Shown: one piece after another, positions 50,191 through 60,248 of the stretch
Numbering within the stretch: the stretch's first letter is position 1
Layout: every line of letters begins with the position of its first letter
From: Boswellia sacra
Taxonomy: Eukaryota > Streptophyta > Magnoliopsida > Sapindales > Burseraceae
Direction: 5' to 3'
Assembly: GCA_013180625.2 (NCBI GenBank)
Contig: SNVD02003371.1
Span: 1 to 64,000 of the forward strand
DNA length: 64,000 nucleotides
The notes under the pieces: generated by a model
The model's input: only the letters and a program-made list of their open reading frames with translations
The model's database searches: none
Told to the model about the DNA's origin: nothing
Position numbers and translations under genes: made by a program

Positions 50191-51114
50191 CACTAGGAAA
50201 AATTCTATCATGCATTGCTTCGCAGTCTTTAGACCTTCTTATCCATCCTACCTTTGCCTAATTGTTCTTATTCTTACTTTAATCTCTTTAGATTAAGCAT
50301 TTGTTGGATTTCATGCCCTTTGTCTGAGCATTCTTCATTCTTCTTTCATCTCTTCAGTCTTTGCATTCATTGGGTTTCATGCCCTTCTTCCAAGTATTCT
50401 TATTTCTATTCTTGATTTCTTCTAATCAACTGGGAAAAATTCTTTATTCATCCTGCTTTAGTATTCTTCATTCCTGACTTCTTCGAATTATGCATTTGTC
50501 ATGCCTTTCACTAGGGAGTTCAATCAGATTGTTGATTATCAGATTCACTGAAGATCTCTTCATCGTTCTTACAAGTACTGCAAAATGTCAAACAATTCTT
50601 GATGGTAAATTCAAATAAGTTCTAGATTTTACCGTATTTGATGTTGCCTTCCAACAAAGCTTCTTTCTAGTCCTTATAGTAATTATTTCATTTGGGTCTA
50701 GTTATCAAAAATATGTCCTTCGGTATGGCTCAAACTTCATTCTATATTTTTTCTTCTTCAAAGTGTACTTCCTTCTTTAAGGCAGATTTCTTTTTTAAGC
50801 TAAACTTTAAATTTCCTTTTCATGATCCCTTCTTCAAGGTGGACTTCGAATTCTTTCTTTAAGGTAGATGTCTTCTTCAAGGGGACATTCTTTCTTCAAA
50901 GTAAATGCCTTCTTCAAGGGAGAGCTTTTTTCTAGGTGAACATCAAACTTGAACTTCCTTCTTAAAAGCAGTAGTCCTCTTCGATTATCTTCAACTGTGG
51001 AAGTTCTCATTTTTATGGCGATCCTTATCATCATTTCACAAATCTTGCACATGACACTACTTGAATTGCTTAATCTAGGTTTCTAACACATCATGCTACT
51101 TTAGGTGATTGTTG

Positions 51115-52000
51115 GGTCTCATAAAGATAGAGTTGCCTTTGCACATCGTGCTGCTCAAGAGAAGTCTTATCGAGATTGAGCTAACTTTGCACATCGTACT
51201 ACTTGAGAGGAGTCTCATTGAGATGAGGCTGTCTTTGCATATCGTGCTGCTTGAGAGTTGTCTCCTTGAGATAGAATTGACTTTGCACTTCGTACTACTT
51301 AACAGAAATCTCATCGAGATGAAGCTGCCTTCGCACATCGTGCTGCTTGAGAGGAGTCTCATCAAGACTAAGCTACCTGATCCATGCGACTTGTACATCA
51401 TGCTAAATTGAGGAGCCTAATCTAGGCGGTTTGCATATCATGCTAAATTAGCGAGCCTCATCAAGCGGCTTGTATATCGTACTGTTTCGATTGGGTCTCA
51501 TCAAAACTAACTTGCACATCGTGCTACTTCCATTGGCTCCCATTGAGACTGTCTTACACATCGTGCTACTTTGATTAGGTCTCGTCGAGACTGACTTGCA
51601 CATCATGCTACTTCTATTAGGGTCTCATCGAGGCTGACTTATATATCGTACTACTTCAATTAGGGTCTTATCGAGACTAACTTGCACCTCGTGCTGCTTT
51701 GATTGGGGTCTCATCGAGACTGACTTGCACATCGTGTTTCTTCAATTGGGATCTCATCGAGACTGACTTACACATCAACCTATTTTCATTAGCATCCTAT
51801 CGAGACTGACTTGCATATCGTGCTGCTTCGATTGGGGTCTCATTAAGACTGACTTGCACATCGTGCTGCTTTCAATTAGGTCTCATCAAGATTGAATTAC
51901 CTTATACAAACGACTTGTACATCGTGCTACTTCCATTTAGTCTCATCGAGACTAAGGTGCCTGATCCAGGTGACTTGCACATCGTGCTGCTAATGTTGTT
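51115..52000 (-). repeat. Satellite-like array of 42/48/60-bp units (T7 3' UTR)
   Basis: About 18 units around the core CACATCGTGCTGCTT...TCTCATCGAGACTGACTTG. The first four or five units are 48 bp, about ten in the middle are 42-43 bp, and units of about 60 bp with an extra CCTGATCCA...GCGACTT segment occur at both edges of the middle block. The 48-bp period is a multiple of three and produces mirror-image open frames on both strands (about 51,096-51,411), which are not genes. Confidence 0.9.
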
Positions 52001-52195
52001 ATTCCTCTAATTGTTGAGCCCGCTTCCTTTACGGTTACCCCCAGTATTTCATACCACATTATGATTCTACAAAACCCAGTCATTTTTTAACTCTGTTTCA
52101 TTCTAGATCATGCTTCCTACAAGAAAAGGATTCATGATTCATGTATGTATGCTTTTTGGGCTAGGTGATGAATGGGGGTTAGGACTAACTCTACG

Positions 52196-52834
52196 TGTAG
52201 ACATTGAGCTTTTAAACCTGAATGAAGGAATGAGGATGGATGTCAAGTAAAAAGAAATGACCAAAATGCCCTTGAGGGCCAAGAAGAGAAGGGTGGGAGG
52301 AGTTGGTGAAGAGTCTCAAAAACTGACTTGTGACTTTGAAAAATGACACAAGCTAATCTAGGAGGAATCGGTGATAAGTCATAAATCGTTGCGAAGCTAC
52401 GAATGTCTACTTTTCATAGAAATTCACAGGTTACAAATCGAAGTTGAATCTAAGAAGTTATGCGTGATCGAAGAAACAAAGGTATGAAGGGACTGCATCA
52501 AAGGATGACAAAAAAGGAAGGGGCTGAAGAGATATTGATCGATCGGCCATCAAACAATCACCTGACTGTCCAAGACAGTTGCTCGACCATCTGACAACCG
52601 CCTAGCTATTGGTTGATGACCGATCGACTGTCAGATAGCTGCCTAACCGTTTGGATATGGCCGCCCGACCCTTTATGGCTTATTTTTTGAAATTAGCATT
52701 ATAAACCTTCCTTTTCTATTTTGTTTCTTCCTTTTTCATCTTAACCCCTCTCCTGTATAAACCCCCCTCCTCTCACTTTACAAGACACGCCGATTGTCAA
52801 ATACAATCGTCTCTTCTCCCTCTTGAAGACATGC
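52196..52834 (+). repeat. Family T LTR 5' fragment, copy T8, interrupted by element C
   Basis: TGTAGACATTGAGCTTTTAAAC shows the probable original LTR terminus of the family. It runs through the CATAAATCGTTGCGAAGCTAC block and the GC-rich block (52,540-52,680) to CTCCCTCTTGAAGACATGC, where element C is inserted. Confidence 0.8.
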
Positions 52835-54224
52835 TGATGAACACTTAAATATGCATGTTTAATAAGAGTTTAGTTCATCATATTGCATTAATAGTGTCAT
52901 TAAATTCCTCAACTTAAGCATATTTGTAGCATTTGCATCTTTGAAATTAATTTCTCTTAATTTTGGTTTTGTTACAGGTTCGGTAAAATAGGCATAACTC
53001 TCCATTTATAGATCAGAATGGTGCAAATCTTAATGTTTTGGAAAGCTGATTAAATTATCTACAAGATTATATTTCACAAGCTTCATCCAATTCGGGCTCT
53101 TAGTAGACCAAAAATGGGCTTGAAATGAATCTATCTGCAGTTTCGGTCTAACCTGACTATGCCTCAGTATATTGACCATATCTCTTAGAATACATATCCC
53201 AATCGTATGAATCAAGATGTTTTAGAAAGCTGAGAGAAATATCTACGACTTTCATGAAGACATATGATTAACATTCACAATAATTCAAGGTCAAAATTAG
53301 TGGTCAAAGTTAGTTCACCTAATTACGCTAATTGTCAAAGTTGGTGCAACTAATATTTGACAATTATTCCTTTGTAATTTGACAAGTTTGCCCCTGAATG
53401 TATCTATAAATAGAGGTGCCTTGTGACCCATTAGGGCATCTTGGCCTTGGCTGGATCATCTTGGCTTTTGCTGGGATCTTGTATTGTGTTTCTCTTTTGT
53501 GTTTTAATGTTATTAATGAATTTCATTTTTCTTGCATTTTGTGCTCTTTTTCTTATAATGTCTTGCTAATATCTCTCTTGCTAAGGTGAAAGGGTGAAAC
53601 CCTTGATATGAGAATAAGGATTCTCTAACCCTAATATGTGCTTAATTATCTTAATCTTATAATGTTTATTCAATATGATTTATATTTAATTTCTTAATCA
53701 ATCTTGACACCACTCGTAAAGTGGAGGTCTTGATCCATTGTCGACAATCCTTGGCACATCAAATGCTTCGATCCTTTCTAGATGTCATATGGTTCTTCCT
53801 TACCGACATGAATCTAGTTAGGAACCTTGATTTGTTGTAGACATATAGTGATTGGCACATTGGATGCTTGAACCCATTTACGAGAAGTGGTATAAATATT
53901 GGTAACGAAGCAAATATAATTCATATAACTAAAATGGGTTGTTTATCCTTATTCGAAATATCAAGGGCGGATCCCCTAACCTTAGCCCTCATTATTATTG
54001 TGTGAATTTCTCTTGTGTTATTCTTATTTATTATTTAAGAATTTGTTCTTTACTCATACTTGTTGATATTATCTTGACATCCCTTTGAATCATCCATATC
54101 ATATTTGTTTACTTTATAGTTTGGAGCGCTAAAATTCCCTTCCTCGTGGATCGACCCTGGTCTCACTGGGTTTATTACTTTGACACTCCTATACTTGGGA
54201 GGCAATCCTTTTTCGGATGTGTCA
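52835..54224 (+). repeat. 5' LTR of element C (about 1.39 kb)
   Basis: TGATGAACACTTAAATATG ... CTTTTTCGGATGTGTCA. The distance from LTR end to primer site (AAGTTTT, then TGG) is as in copy B. It contains two TTGGAAAGCT-type motifs (53,038 and about 53,218). The 3' LTR is beyond the window. The start could be 3 bp earlier (52,832). Confidence 0.75.
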
Positions 54225-54230
54225 AGTTTT

Positions 54231-54247
54231 TGGTGGCGTTACCGGGA
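54231..54247 (+). promoter_or_regulatory. Primer-binding site of element C
   Basis: TGGTGGCGTTACCGGGA is a diverged form of the tRNA-Asp complement seen in copy B. Confidence 0.6.
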
Positions 54248-54353
54248 AAGGTAAAAATTGGCGTGCAAAATTGTAAGTGTTCTCTTTTTTTCATCTTAGA
54301 TCTTAATTTCTTGTGTGTTCATCTTTTCTTCTCTTTCCATCTCTCTTCCTTGC

Positions 54354-54431
54354 ATGAAAATTTGGTCACGAACATCTAGTGGTAGACTTGTTAGAAAAAC
54401 ATCATCTTCCTTAGAAAACATGGCCGACAAT
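54354..54431 (+). CDS. gag of element C, first 26 codons (split by copy B)
   Basis: ATG 54,354 gives MKIWSRTSSGRLVRKTSSSL, with an internal Met at codon 23 (54,420), and stays open to the insertion point. The 26 codons end exactly on the target duplication. The remainder resumes in the same phase at 63,641, so the gene was open before the insertion. Confidence 0.75.
54427..54431. repeat. Target-site duplication of copy B, left (ACAAT)
   Basis: Identical to 63,636-63,640. Confidence 0.95.
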
Positions 54432-55835
54432 TGATAAGTATCTATTTATATATCATTTTCATATCAATTCGTCGATGTTTCTTTGCTATATTCCTTGGTA
54501 TTTTTATGTTTTTGTGTGGTTTTGATATTTGTAGGAGTTTTGGAGCAACTTGCACAAAAATGGAGTCAAACCCTTCATTTTCCCCTCTGCTAGTCAACCA
54601 TCTTCTCGGATTTAATTGTATTGATATACAATGAACCCGATGACATATTATATACCGTTGGAAAGCTCCCGAAGTCTATTTTCTGGAGAAATTTACGGTT
54701 TATAAATCCATTCAGTGTACCAAAAGTTGTAATCAAAACAGTGTGAGATGTATAGAAATATAATTCCACAAGTCACTGTAGCATGTATAATACTGGACAC
54801 TGTAGCAATTCACTGTAGCAGAGTATTTAAACACATTTTAGGGTTTTATTTTGATAACTTGAAGAGGGGAGAACGTGGTGGAGGCTGCAGATCTGGAATT
54901 CTTTCATCTCTTGGAGTTCTTGAAGGAGAAAGGAAGCTTGGAAAGAGGAAGAACTACAATCCAAAGAGAATTACATCAAATTTGCTAAGTTTTTCCCTTC
55001 CCTTTCATTTTCTGGAATGTCTCCATGTTGTATTGTATTTACACGTTCTTAAACATGTGTAACTGAATCTGAATTGGTTGAGGGTGATTTCAAAGCCCCT
55101 GATATGGTTTTTGTGAGTTAATTGTGCAAGAAGTTGTTATCGAATTCTCTAATTGAAGTTGCTTGTATTTTCCCATATCTAATGCTTATGATTACTTGCT
55201 GATTGTATTTGGAATGGCCAACTGAATATAATCTGTTTGTTGTCTATTGCTAGAGTAGAAATCTTGATCCGTAATTGTCTTGAATTTCTAATCCTTAGTA
55301 GCAAAATTGTGATCAGAGATTGCAATTGGAGAATACACCTAAGTTAAATAATCCGAGCTTGTGTGTTTATTGCTTAGATCAACCTATCTTTCTTATCGTA
55401 ATGCATCCATTGAATTAAATTTAGAGAGCTTGTTCTAGGTTGTTTAATGGATCGAGATTAAATAAAGAGCCTGTTTTGTTTAACAACAAAGTAAGGAAAG
55501 ATTGGGATAACAGAGCTTGTTGTTATCTAGGGTTGATAATTTCAATGGTGTAATTGGATGACAATTCTACAATTAATTCGCAAATCCATATCTTGTGGTA
55601 GAGAAGGATCCCTTAACCAGGTTTCTCTCATTGATTTTTCAATCTGTTTAAATTTGCATTGTGTTATTCTTTACTTGCATTAATATTTCATCTAGTTAAT
55701 CAATCAACAAAACACCCCTCATTTAGTTTGTGCTTTCGAAAACAAATTTCAATTAGAATCAAATCCTCATGGGAACGATACTTTACTCATCACTTATTAC
55801 TGTCGCGATTAGTATATTGCTAGTTTCGAAGATCA
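54432..55835 (+). repeat. 5' LTR of copy B
   Basis: TGATAAGTATC ... TTTCGAAGATCA; the end is slightly altered compared with the CGAACGCATCA of the 3' LTR. Confidence 0.92.
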
Positions 55836-55841
55836 AGTTTT

Positions 55842-55858
55842 TGGCACCGTTGCCGGGG
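55842..55858 (+). promoter_or_regulatory. Primer-binding site of copy B (tRNA-Asp type)
   Basis: TGGCACCGTTGCCGGGG matches the complement of the 3' end of plant tRNA-Asp(GUC) with one mismatch (A for G at the fifth base). This primer is typical of Athila-type elements. Confidence 0.8.
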
Positions 55859-56137
55859 GATTGATTTTCTAATTGATTTTTGTTTTGTTTTTATTGTTAA
55901 TCTTATTTTTGTTTTTTTTTTCTTTGTTGATTGTTTGTGTTTAGACGACATGGCAGTAAGTAAACTTCCATTTCAATTCAGTGTTGGTAGGATGTGAGCC
56001 ACAACTACCATGGAGAGCAAATGCGGTAAGCACTTCCGAAACATTGAACAACAACTGTTTGAGTTAACCTTCTCTTGTGGAAAACATGGCTGTAGGAACA
56101 TATGCAGAAATCTTGTGGCATATGAGGTAATTCTACC

Positions 56138-57981
56138 ATGGAGCATCCAATCGACATGTATCCAACTTTGCAAGGCGATATGGAACAAGCCAATGCCATG
56201 GATGGATTTCCAGGACAAACAAGGCAATGGTATGATCCCTTCTCTAACACTTACAATGCTGGATGGGAAAATCACCCTAATTTCAGTTACTGTAATCATC
56301 AACCAATCGTCCCAAATGCCATACCAAATCAACTACAAGGTTTTAATCAACCTAGAGTGCAGCAACCATTTCAAATGTAATCACTACCAATGCCACAACC
56401 AGCACCACAACCAGCTCCAGAAAACTCAGGTTTGTCACTCCAGGATATTGTTAATGCACTTGCCACTAACACAATGTAATTCCAGCAGGAAACTGGGGCA
56501 AGTATCCAAAACCTGGCAAATCAAATGGGACAATTGGCTACTAGCATGAGCAAATTCGAGGGCCAAGACTCAAAAAAATTATCTTCTCAAACGGTGATCA
56601 ATCCAAGAGAGAATGCTTGTGTGATAACTTTGCAAAATGGAGAGCAATTAGATGTCCTGCCAAAGAAATCACAAACTGATGAAGAAGATGACACCATTTC
56701 CACCATGAACAAGACGTCATCCTCTAAGGTAAGTCTTAAAACTGCTATTCCTTCTTATGTTACTCCTCCACTTTTTCCTAGCAGATTGACAAAATTGAAG
56801 AAGGAGGAACAAGAACAAGAAATCCTGGAAAGTTCTCGTAAAATCGAGATAAATATACCACTTCTGGATGCTACCGAGCAAGTACTTTGTTATACAAAAT
56901 GTCTCAAGGAGTTATGCACCAGCAAGAGAAAATTAAAAGGGAATGAGAAAGTAAGTGTGGGGAAAAATGTTTCAGCTGTACTACAAAGAAAAATTCCTCC
57001 GAAATGCAATAATCCAGGTACGATCACCATTCCATGCAGCATTGGTAAAACCAAGTTTGAAAGAGCTATGTTAGATTTAGAAGCATCTATTAATGTCATG
57101 CCAGATTCTATTTATGCTTCTTTAAATCTTGGACCTTTTGCGAAAACTGGTATTACCATTCAACTTGCTGATCATTTTAATGCATATCCCAAAAGAGTTG
57201 TGGAAGATGTGCTTGTGCAGGTGAATCAATTGGTTTCCCAGCAAACTTCTATGTCCTTGAAATAGAGGATGAGACATCTCCTAATCCAACTCCGATTCTT
57301 TTAGGAAGACCATTCTCGAAAACTGTTAGAACCAAGATTGATGTTCATGATGGCACTCTCATCATAGAGTTTGATGGCAAGGTGATATGTTTCATTATTT
57401 TTGAGGCAATGAGGTACTCTAGTGACTTACATTCTGTTTTTGCAGTTGACGTTGGTGATTCTTTGCCACAATAATATTTTGAGTTAACTCGCAAGAATGG
57501 ATTGGATGTAGCTATTAGTGAGCATATAGGGACAGAAAATTCCAATGAGTCAGGAATTTTGATACAAGTGTCCAAAGAAATGGAGGAAGCTGTGGCAAGC
57601 TTAGATGAGACCATAGCAATAACCACAAATAGGTATGATGTTTCATACATTCAATTTACTTTATCTAATGAGAAACTTCTTCCTTCTGTGACGAAAGCCA
57701 ATACCTTGGAGCTTAAGTCACTTCCAGATCATTTGAATTATGGATTCTTGGGTGAGAATGATACTTTGCGAGTTACGATGGAAATGGGCCGTGCACGAAT
57801 ACAAGAAGATAAACTCGTCCGAATACTTACAGATCACAAAATAGCTATTGAGTGGACAATTGTTGAAATCCAAGGCCCATCCATATGCATTGACCGTATC
57901 TTGTTAGAAGAGGGATCCAAGCCCATTAGAGAAGCACAACAGAAATTGGATCCTCCCATGATGGAACCAACGTCGGGCTGA
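56138..57981 (+). pseudogene. gag C-terminus / protease / start of RT, copy B (broken)
   Basis: One frame (56,138-57,265) shows the gag C-terminal motif RQWYDPFSNTYNAGWENHPN, a stop (56,378), SLQDIVNALATNTM, a second stop (56,477), QNLANQMGQLATSMSKF, and then the protease. The protease catalytic D-x-G reads D-L-E, so the Gly is lost. A 1-nt deletion near 57,235 shifts the frame, and the next frame runs through LLGRPF, a stop (about 57,471) and LTDHKIAIEWTI to TGA 57,979-57,981. The N-terminal capsid is missing or unrecognisable (55,860-56,130), and pol ends at the same point as in copy A. Confidence 0.85.
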
Positions 57982-57984
57982 GGA

Positions 57985-58022
57985 CGTTAAACCAAGCGCG
58001 TATTGGGAGGCAACCCAATGTT
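57985..58022 (+). other. Post-pol conserved motif, copy B
   Basis: GACGTTAAACCAAGCGCGTATTGGGAGGCAACCCAATG, at the same distance from the pol stop as in copy A, so both copies share one deletion junction. The given string exceeds the core only by flanking bases; the core is GGGAGGCAACCC. Confidence 0.6.
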
Positions 58023-58308
58023 TTTGTAAAATAAATTAAAAAAAGAAAAGAAAAGAAAAATAAAATAAGGAATAATGATCAATTTTTGTGTCTCGAGGAG
58101 ATTCCTTTCGTAGACCATCAAATTGACCAGGTTTTATCTCTCTTTGCCATCTGTATTATTGTTTTTATATTTTTTTTACTTTTTTTTTACTTTTGTTTGA
58201 TATCGTGTTGTTATCTCTTTTATGTGTCTTTAGTTTCGTTTCTGCTCTTTTCTTTTCCTTTGTTTTGTTTAATTTGATTATTCCGTACTTCGAACTCATT
58301 TGTGCAAC

Positions 58309-58385
58309 AGCTTGAGGAAACATCCAAACGAGAGCTGAAGCCATTGCTCGAAGGTTTGAAACGTGCATATCTTGGGGAAGAATAG
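58309..58385 (+). other. Short open segment after an acceptor-like site
   Basis: TTGTGCAACAG precedes a 25-codon open stretch (LKPLLEGLKRAYLGEE, then TAG), present also at 1432-1510 in copy A. It resembles the ELKSLPDHLNYGFLGEN segment of pol nearby. It could be a duplicated pol scrap or an exon joined by splicing to upstream sequence; undecided. Confidence 0.35.
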
Positions 58386-58429
58386 ACTCAATCATATTAT
58401 TGGTAATATCTCTCTTTGTCTCCTCTTCA

Positions 58430-58873
58430 ATGGATGCCGATATCTTTTTGTCGAACCTTCGTAAATATTTTCCTTCACTTCCTCAAAATGCTGTGTTTAA
58501 AATTTATAAAGTACGGATGACTAGACTTTGGGCATTGATGCTTCTAAATGTGCCTGCGGATATTCGATGGCTTATCGAAGCCAAGGTGAGATTGTCCGGT
58601 GAGCCGGACATTAATCTCGCAAAATACATGCCTGGTCTAGGAAAAAGCTACTACGCCAAGAGGCGAAGAGTGAAATGGTTACAAGTATGTTATAAATGTG
58701 CTAGATGGAATTGTAACCAGACTTGTCGTTCATTAGGTTTTGTGTCTAGGAACGGAGAAGATAAACTTTTGTTTATTAAGAATGGTTTGAGTAATGAGTC
58801 GCTGGATAATGTTTTATTAACTCTTGAGTCACATTCTTGCGGACTTGTTCAGCATGAATTGCTTAATCTATAG
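58430..58873 (+). CDS. Virus-like Cys-rich nucleic-acid-binding protein, copy B (147 aa, open)
   Basis: ATG 58,430 to TAG 58,871-58,873. In-frame ATG 58,400 could add 10 residues, but only the later start is shared with copy A. Landmarks: a hydrophobic helix (LWALMLLNVPADIRWLI, about 33-49), the basic box GKSYYAKRRR (71-80), C87-x2-C90-x4-C95-x3-C99, and then KLLFIKNGLSNE. A hydrophobic helix, G-x-S-x-Y-A plus an Arg run, a Cys cluster and a downstream F-I-x2-G motif, in this order, match carlavirus-type NABP proteins. Some of those bind RNA, enter the nucleus and suppress silencing. The Cys cluster is compressed compared with the viral family. Homology to copy A continues after the stop, so this is probably a truncated form. 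Expression and function are unknown. Confidence 0.55.
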   Translation: MDADIFLSNLRKYFPSLPQNAVFKIYKVRMTRLWALMLLNVPADIRWLIEAKVRLSGEPDINLAKYMPGLGKSYYAKRRRVKWLQVCYKCARWNCNQTCRSLGFVSRNGEDKLLFIKNGLSNESLDNVLLTLESHSCGLVQHELLNL

Positions 58874-59211
58874 ACACAATTTTGTGATGAATTGCAGTGT
58901 TATAGTCTAGGGAATCTGACTAAAAATGACCCTGTTTGCCAGTTTATAAGAAAACTAGATGGGAAGCAAATCCCCGACTCATAGAAGGCGTTCAGCCGTT
59001 ACTGGATGTAAAACCAGAGGAAGATGTGAGCCACAATCACAACTACTTGTATATTTGAATATGTGTTGTTGTTGTCGAATTTTATTTTTTTTCTTGTTTC
59101 GTTTGATCTAATTATCAATGTTGTTTTTGTATTGTTGTTGTTTGTTGATTTTGTTTGTTTTAATTTCAAGTTTTCTTTTTGACCAACCATATGACTACCC
59201 TATGGCATAAG
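58874..59211 (+). other. Continuation of the Cys-rich ORF region and linker
   Basis: Decayed equivalent of 1985-2184 of copy A (readable LQCYSLGNLTKNDPVCQFI), with stops at 58,871 and 58,981, followed by T-rich non-coding DNA. Confidence 0.6.
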
Positions 59212-59213
59212 TA

Positions 59214-59412
59214 CACGTGGGAGACAAGTGTGGAGGTTTTGTCAACCTCCACCGAAAGTGTATCTCCATTTTCCATGCTTCACGTGGGAGACAAGTGTGT
59301 AGGTTTTGTCAAACCTCGCCGAAAGTATATCTCATTTTCAGGTTTCACGTGGGAGACAAGTGGGTAGTTTGTCAAACCCCGCCGAAAGAATATTTTTTTT
59401 TTCAAATCTTGG
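59214..59412 (+). repeat. Three tandem G-box repeats upstream of the LOG relic, copy B
   Basis: CACGTGGG at 59,214, 59,281 and 59,346 (periods 67 and 65 bp); all three keep a perfect CACGTG palindrome. The first unit contains a perfect stem GGAGGTT-TTGTC-AACCTCC (59,232-59,250). Small frames over the array are repeat artefacts. Confidence 0.8.
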
Positions 59413-59601
59413 GGCGATAAATCTGCATCGAGCAACCCCCGCCGAAATTATGTCCCCATGTGTCAAATTTGAGAGTTTTTACGTGTGTATATATCCATTC
59501 TCCATATTTTCAAATGTCATTATTATAACCTGTCTTACACTTGAAAAGCATATTACCTAACGTGCATCATTGTCTTACACAAGGTTAGAGCACTTGTAGA
59601 A

Positions 59602-60248
59602 ATGGAGAAAACACCAATTCGACGATTCCAAAATATATGCGTATTTGTGGATCGCAATTTGGTAGGGATGGAGAGTTTACAACGGCAGCTCTTGATCTTG
59701 GTAGGACATTAGCTGCGAGGGGTATTCATTTGATTTATGGAGGGGTTAGTATTGGGTTAATGGGGTGTGTGTCGACAGCTGCATCCTTGGGAGGAAGTAA
59801 AGTTCTCGGCAATCCTAAACCATTAGCTGTGTGAGATATCATAGGCAAAACAATGGGGGAAGAGTTACAGGTCTCTAGCATGCATGAGCGTATTGCACAT
59901 ATGGTCATTAAATCTGATGCATTTATAGCTTTGCCCGGTGGTTATGGTACATTAGAGGAGATATTTCCAATCACCTCTTGGGCACAGCTAAACATCCATC
60001 GGAAACCCATTGGTTTGTTAAATGTCAATAATTTTTTTGATGGTTTGTTGTCTTTTCCTGATCAAGCAGTAGAAAAAAACTTCATCTCACAGTCGGCGAG
60101 GCAAATCCTGGTAACAACTTCAACTACAGGGGAGTTAATTGACAAATTACAAGCATTCGTCTATTCGCCTGATCCAACAATAGCTCGGATAGATTTGTTT
60201 GGAGAAGGCAATAAGAGGCGTAAACTGGATTTAACGCTCCATCTGTAA
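59602..60248 (+). pseudogene. LOG-like cytokinin-activating phosphoribohydrolase, intronless relic, copy B
   Basis: ATG 59,602 (MEKTPIRRFQNICVF), with GAG where copy A has TAG. A 1-nt T deletion near 59,647 shifts the start frame; the rest of the domain is in the frame of ATG 59,637 (MRICGSQFGRDGEF). Then LIYGGVSIGLMG, a 3-nt deletion near 59,808, TGA at 59,832 (CGA in copy A, a CpG-type change), DAFIALPGGYGTLEE with the catalytic Glu (about 59,919-59,960), WAQLNIHRKPIGLLNV, and a full C-terminus ending TAA 60,246-60,248. The C-terminal part is intact here, where copy A is frameshifted. Correcting lengths for both indels gives 651 nt, as in copy A. No introns. Confidence 0.9.

Noticed and set aside
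51096..51411. Two open frames of about 100 codons on opposite strands
   Set aside because: Both fall in the 48-bp repeat array; a period divisible by three keeps frames open on either strand. No protein motif.
54146..54379. 77-codon frame across the end of the element C LTR and leader
   Set aside because: It spans the LTR end and primer site, which are non-coding; the real gag start is at 54,354.
56010..56549. 179-codon frame starting MESKCGKHFRNIEQQ
   Set aside because: It overlaps the recognisable gag frame (YDPFSNTYNAGW) in another phase and has no family resemblance; a shadow frame.
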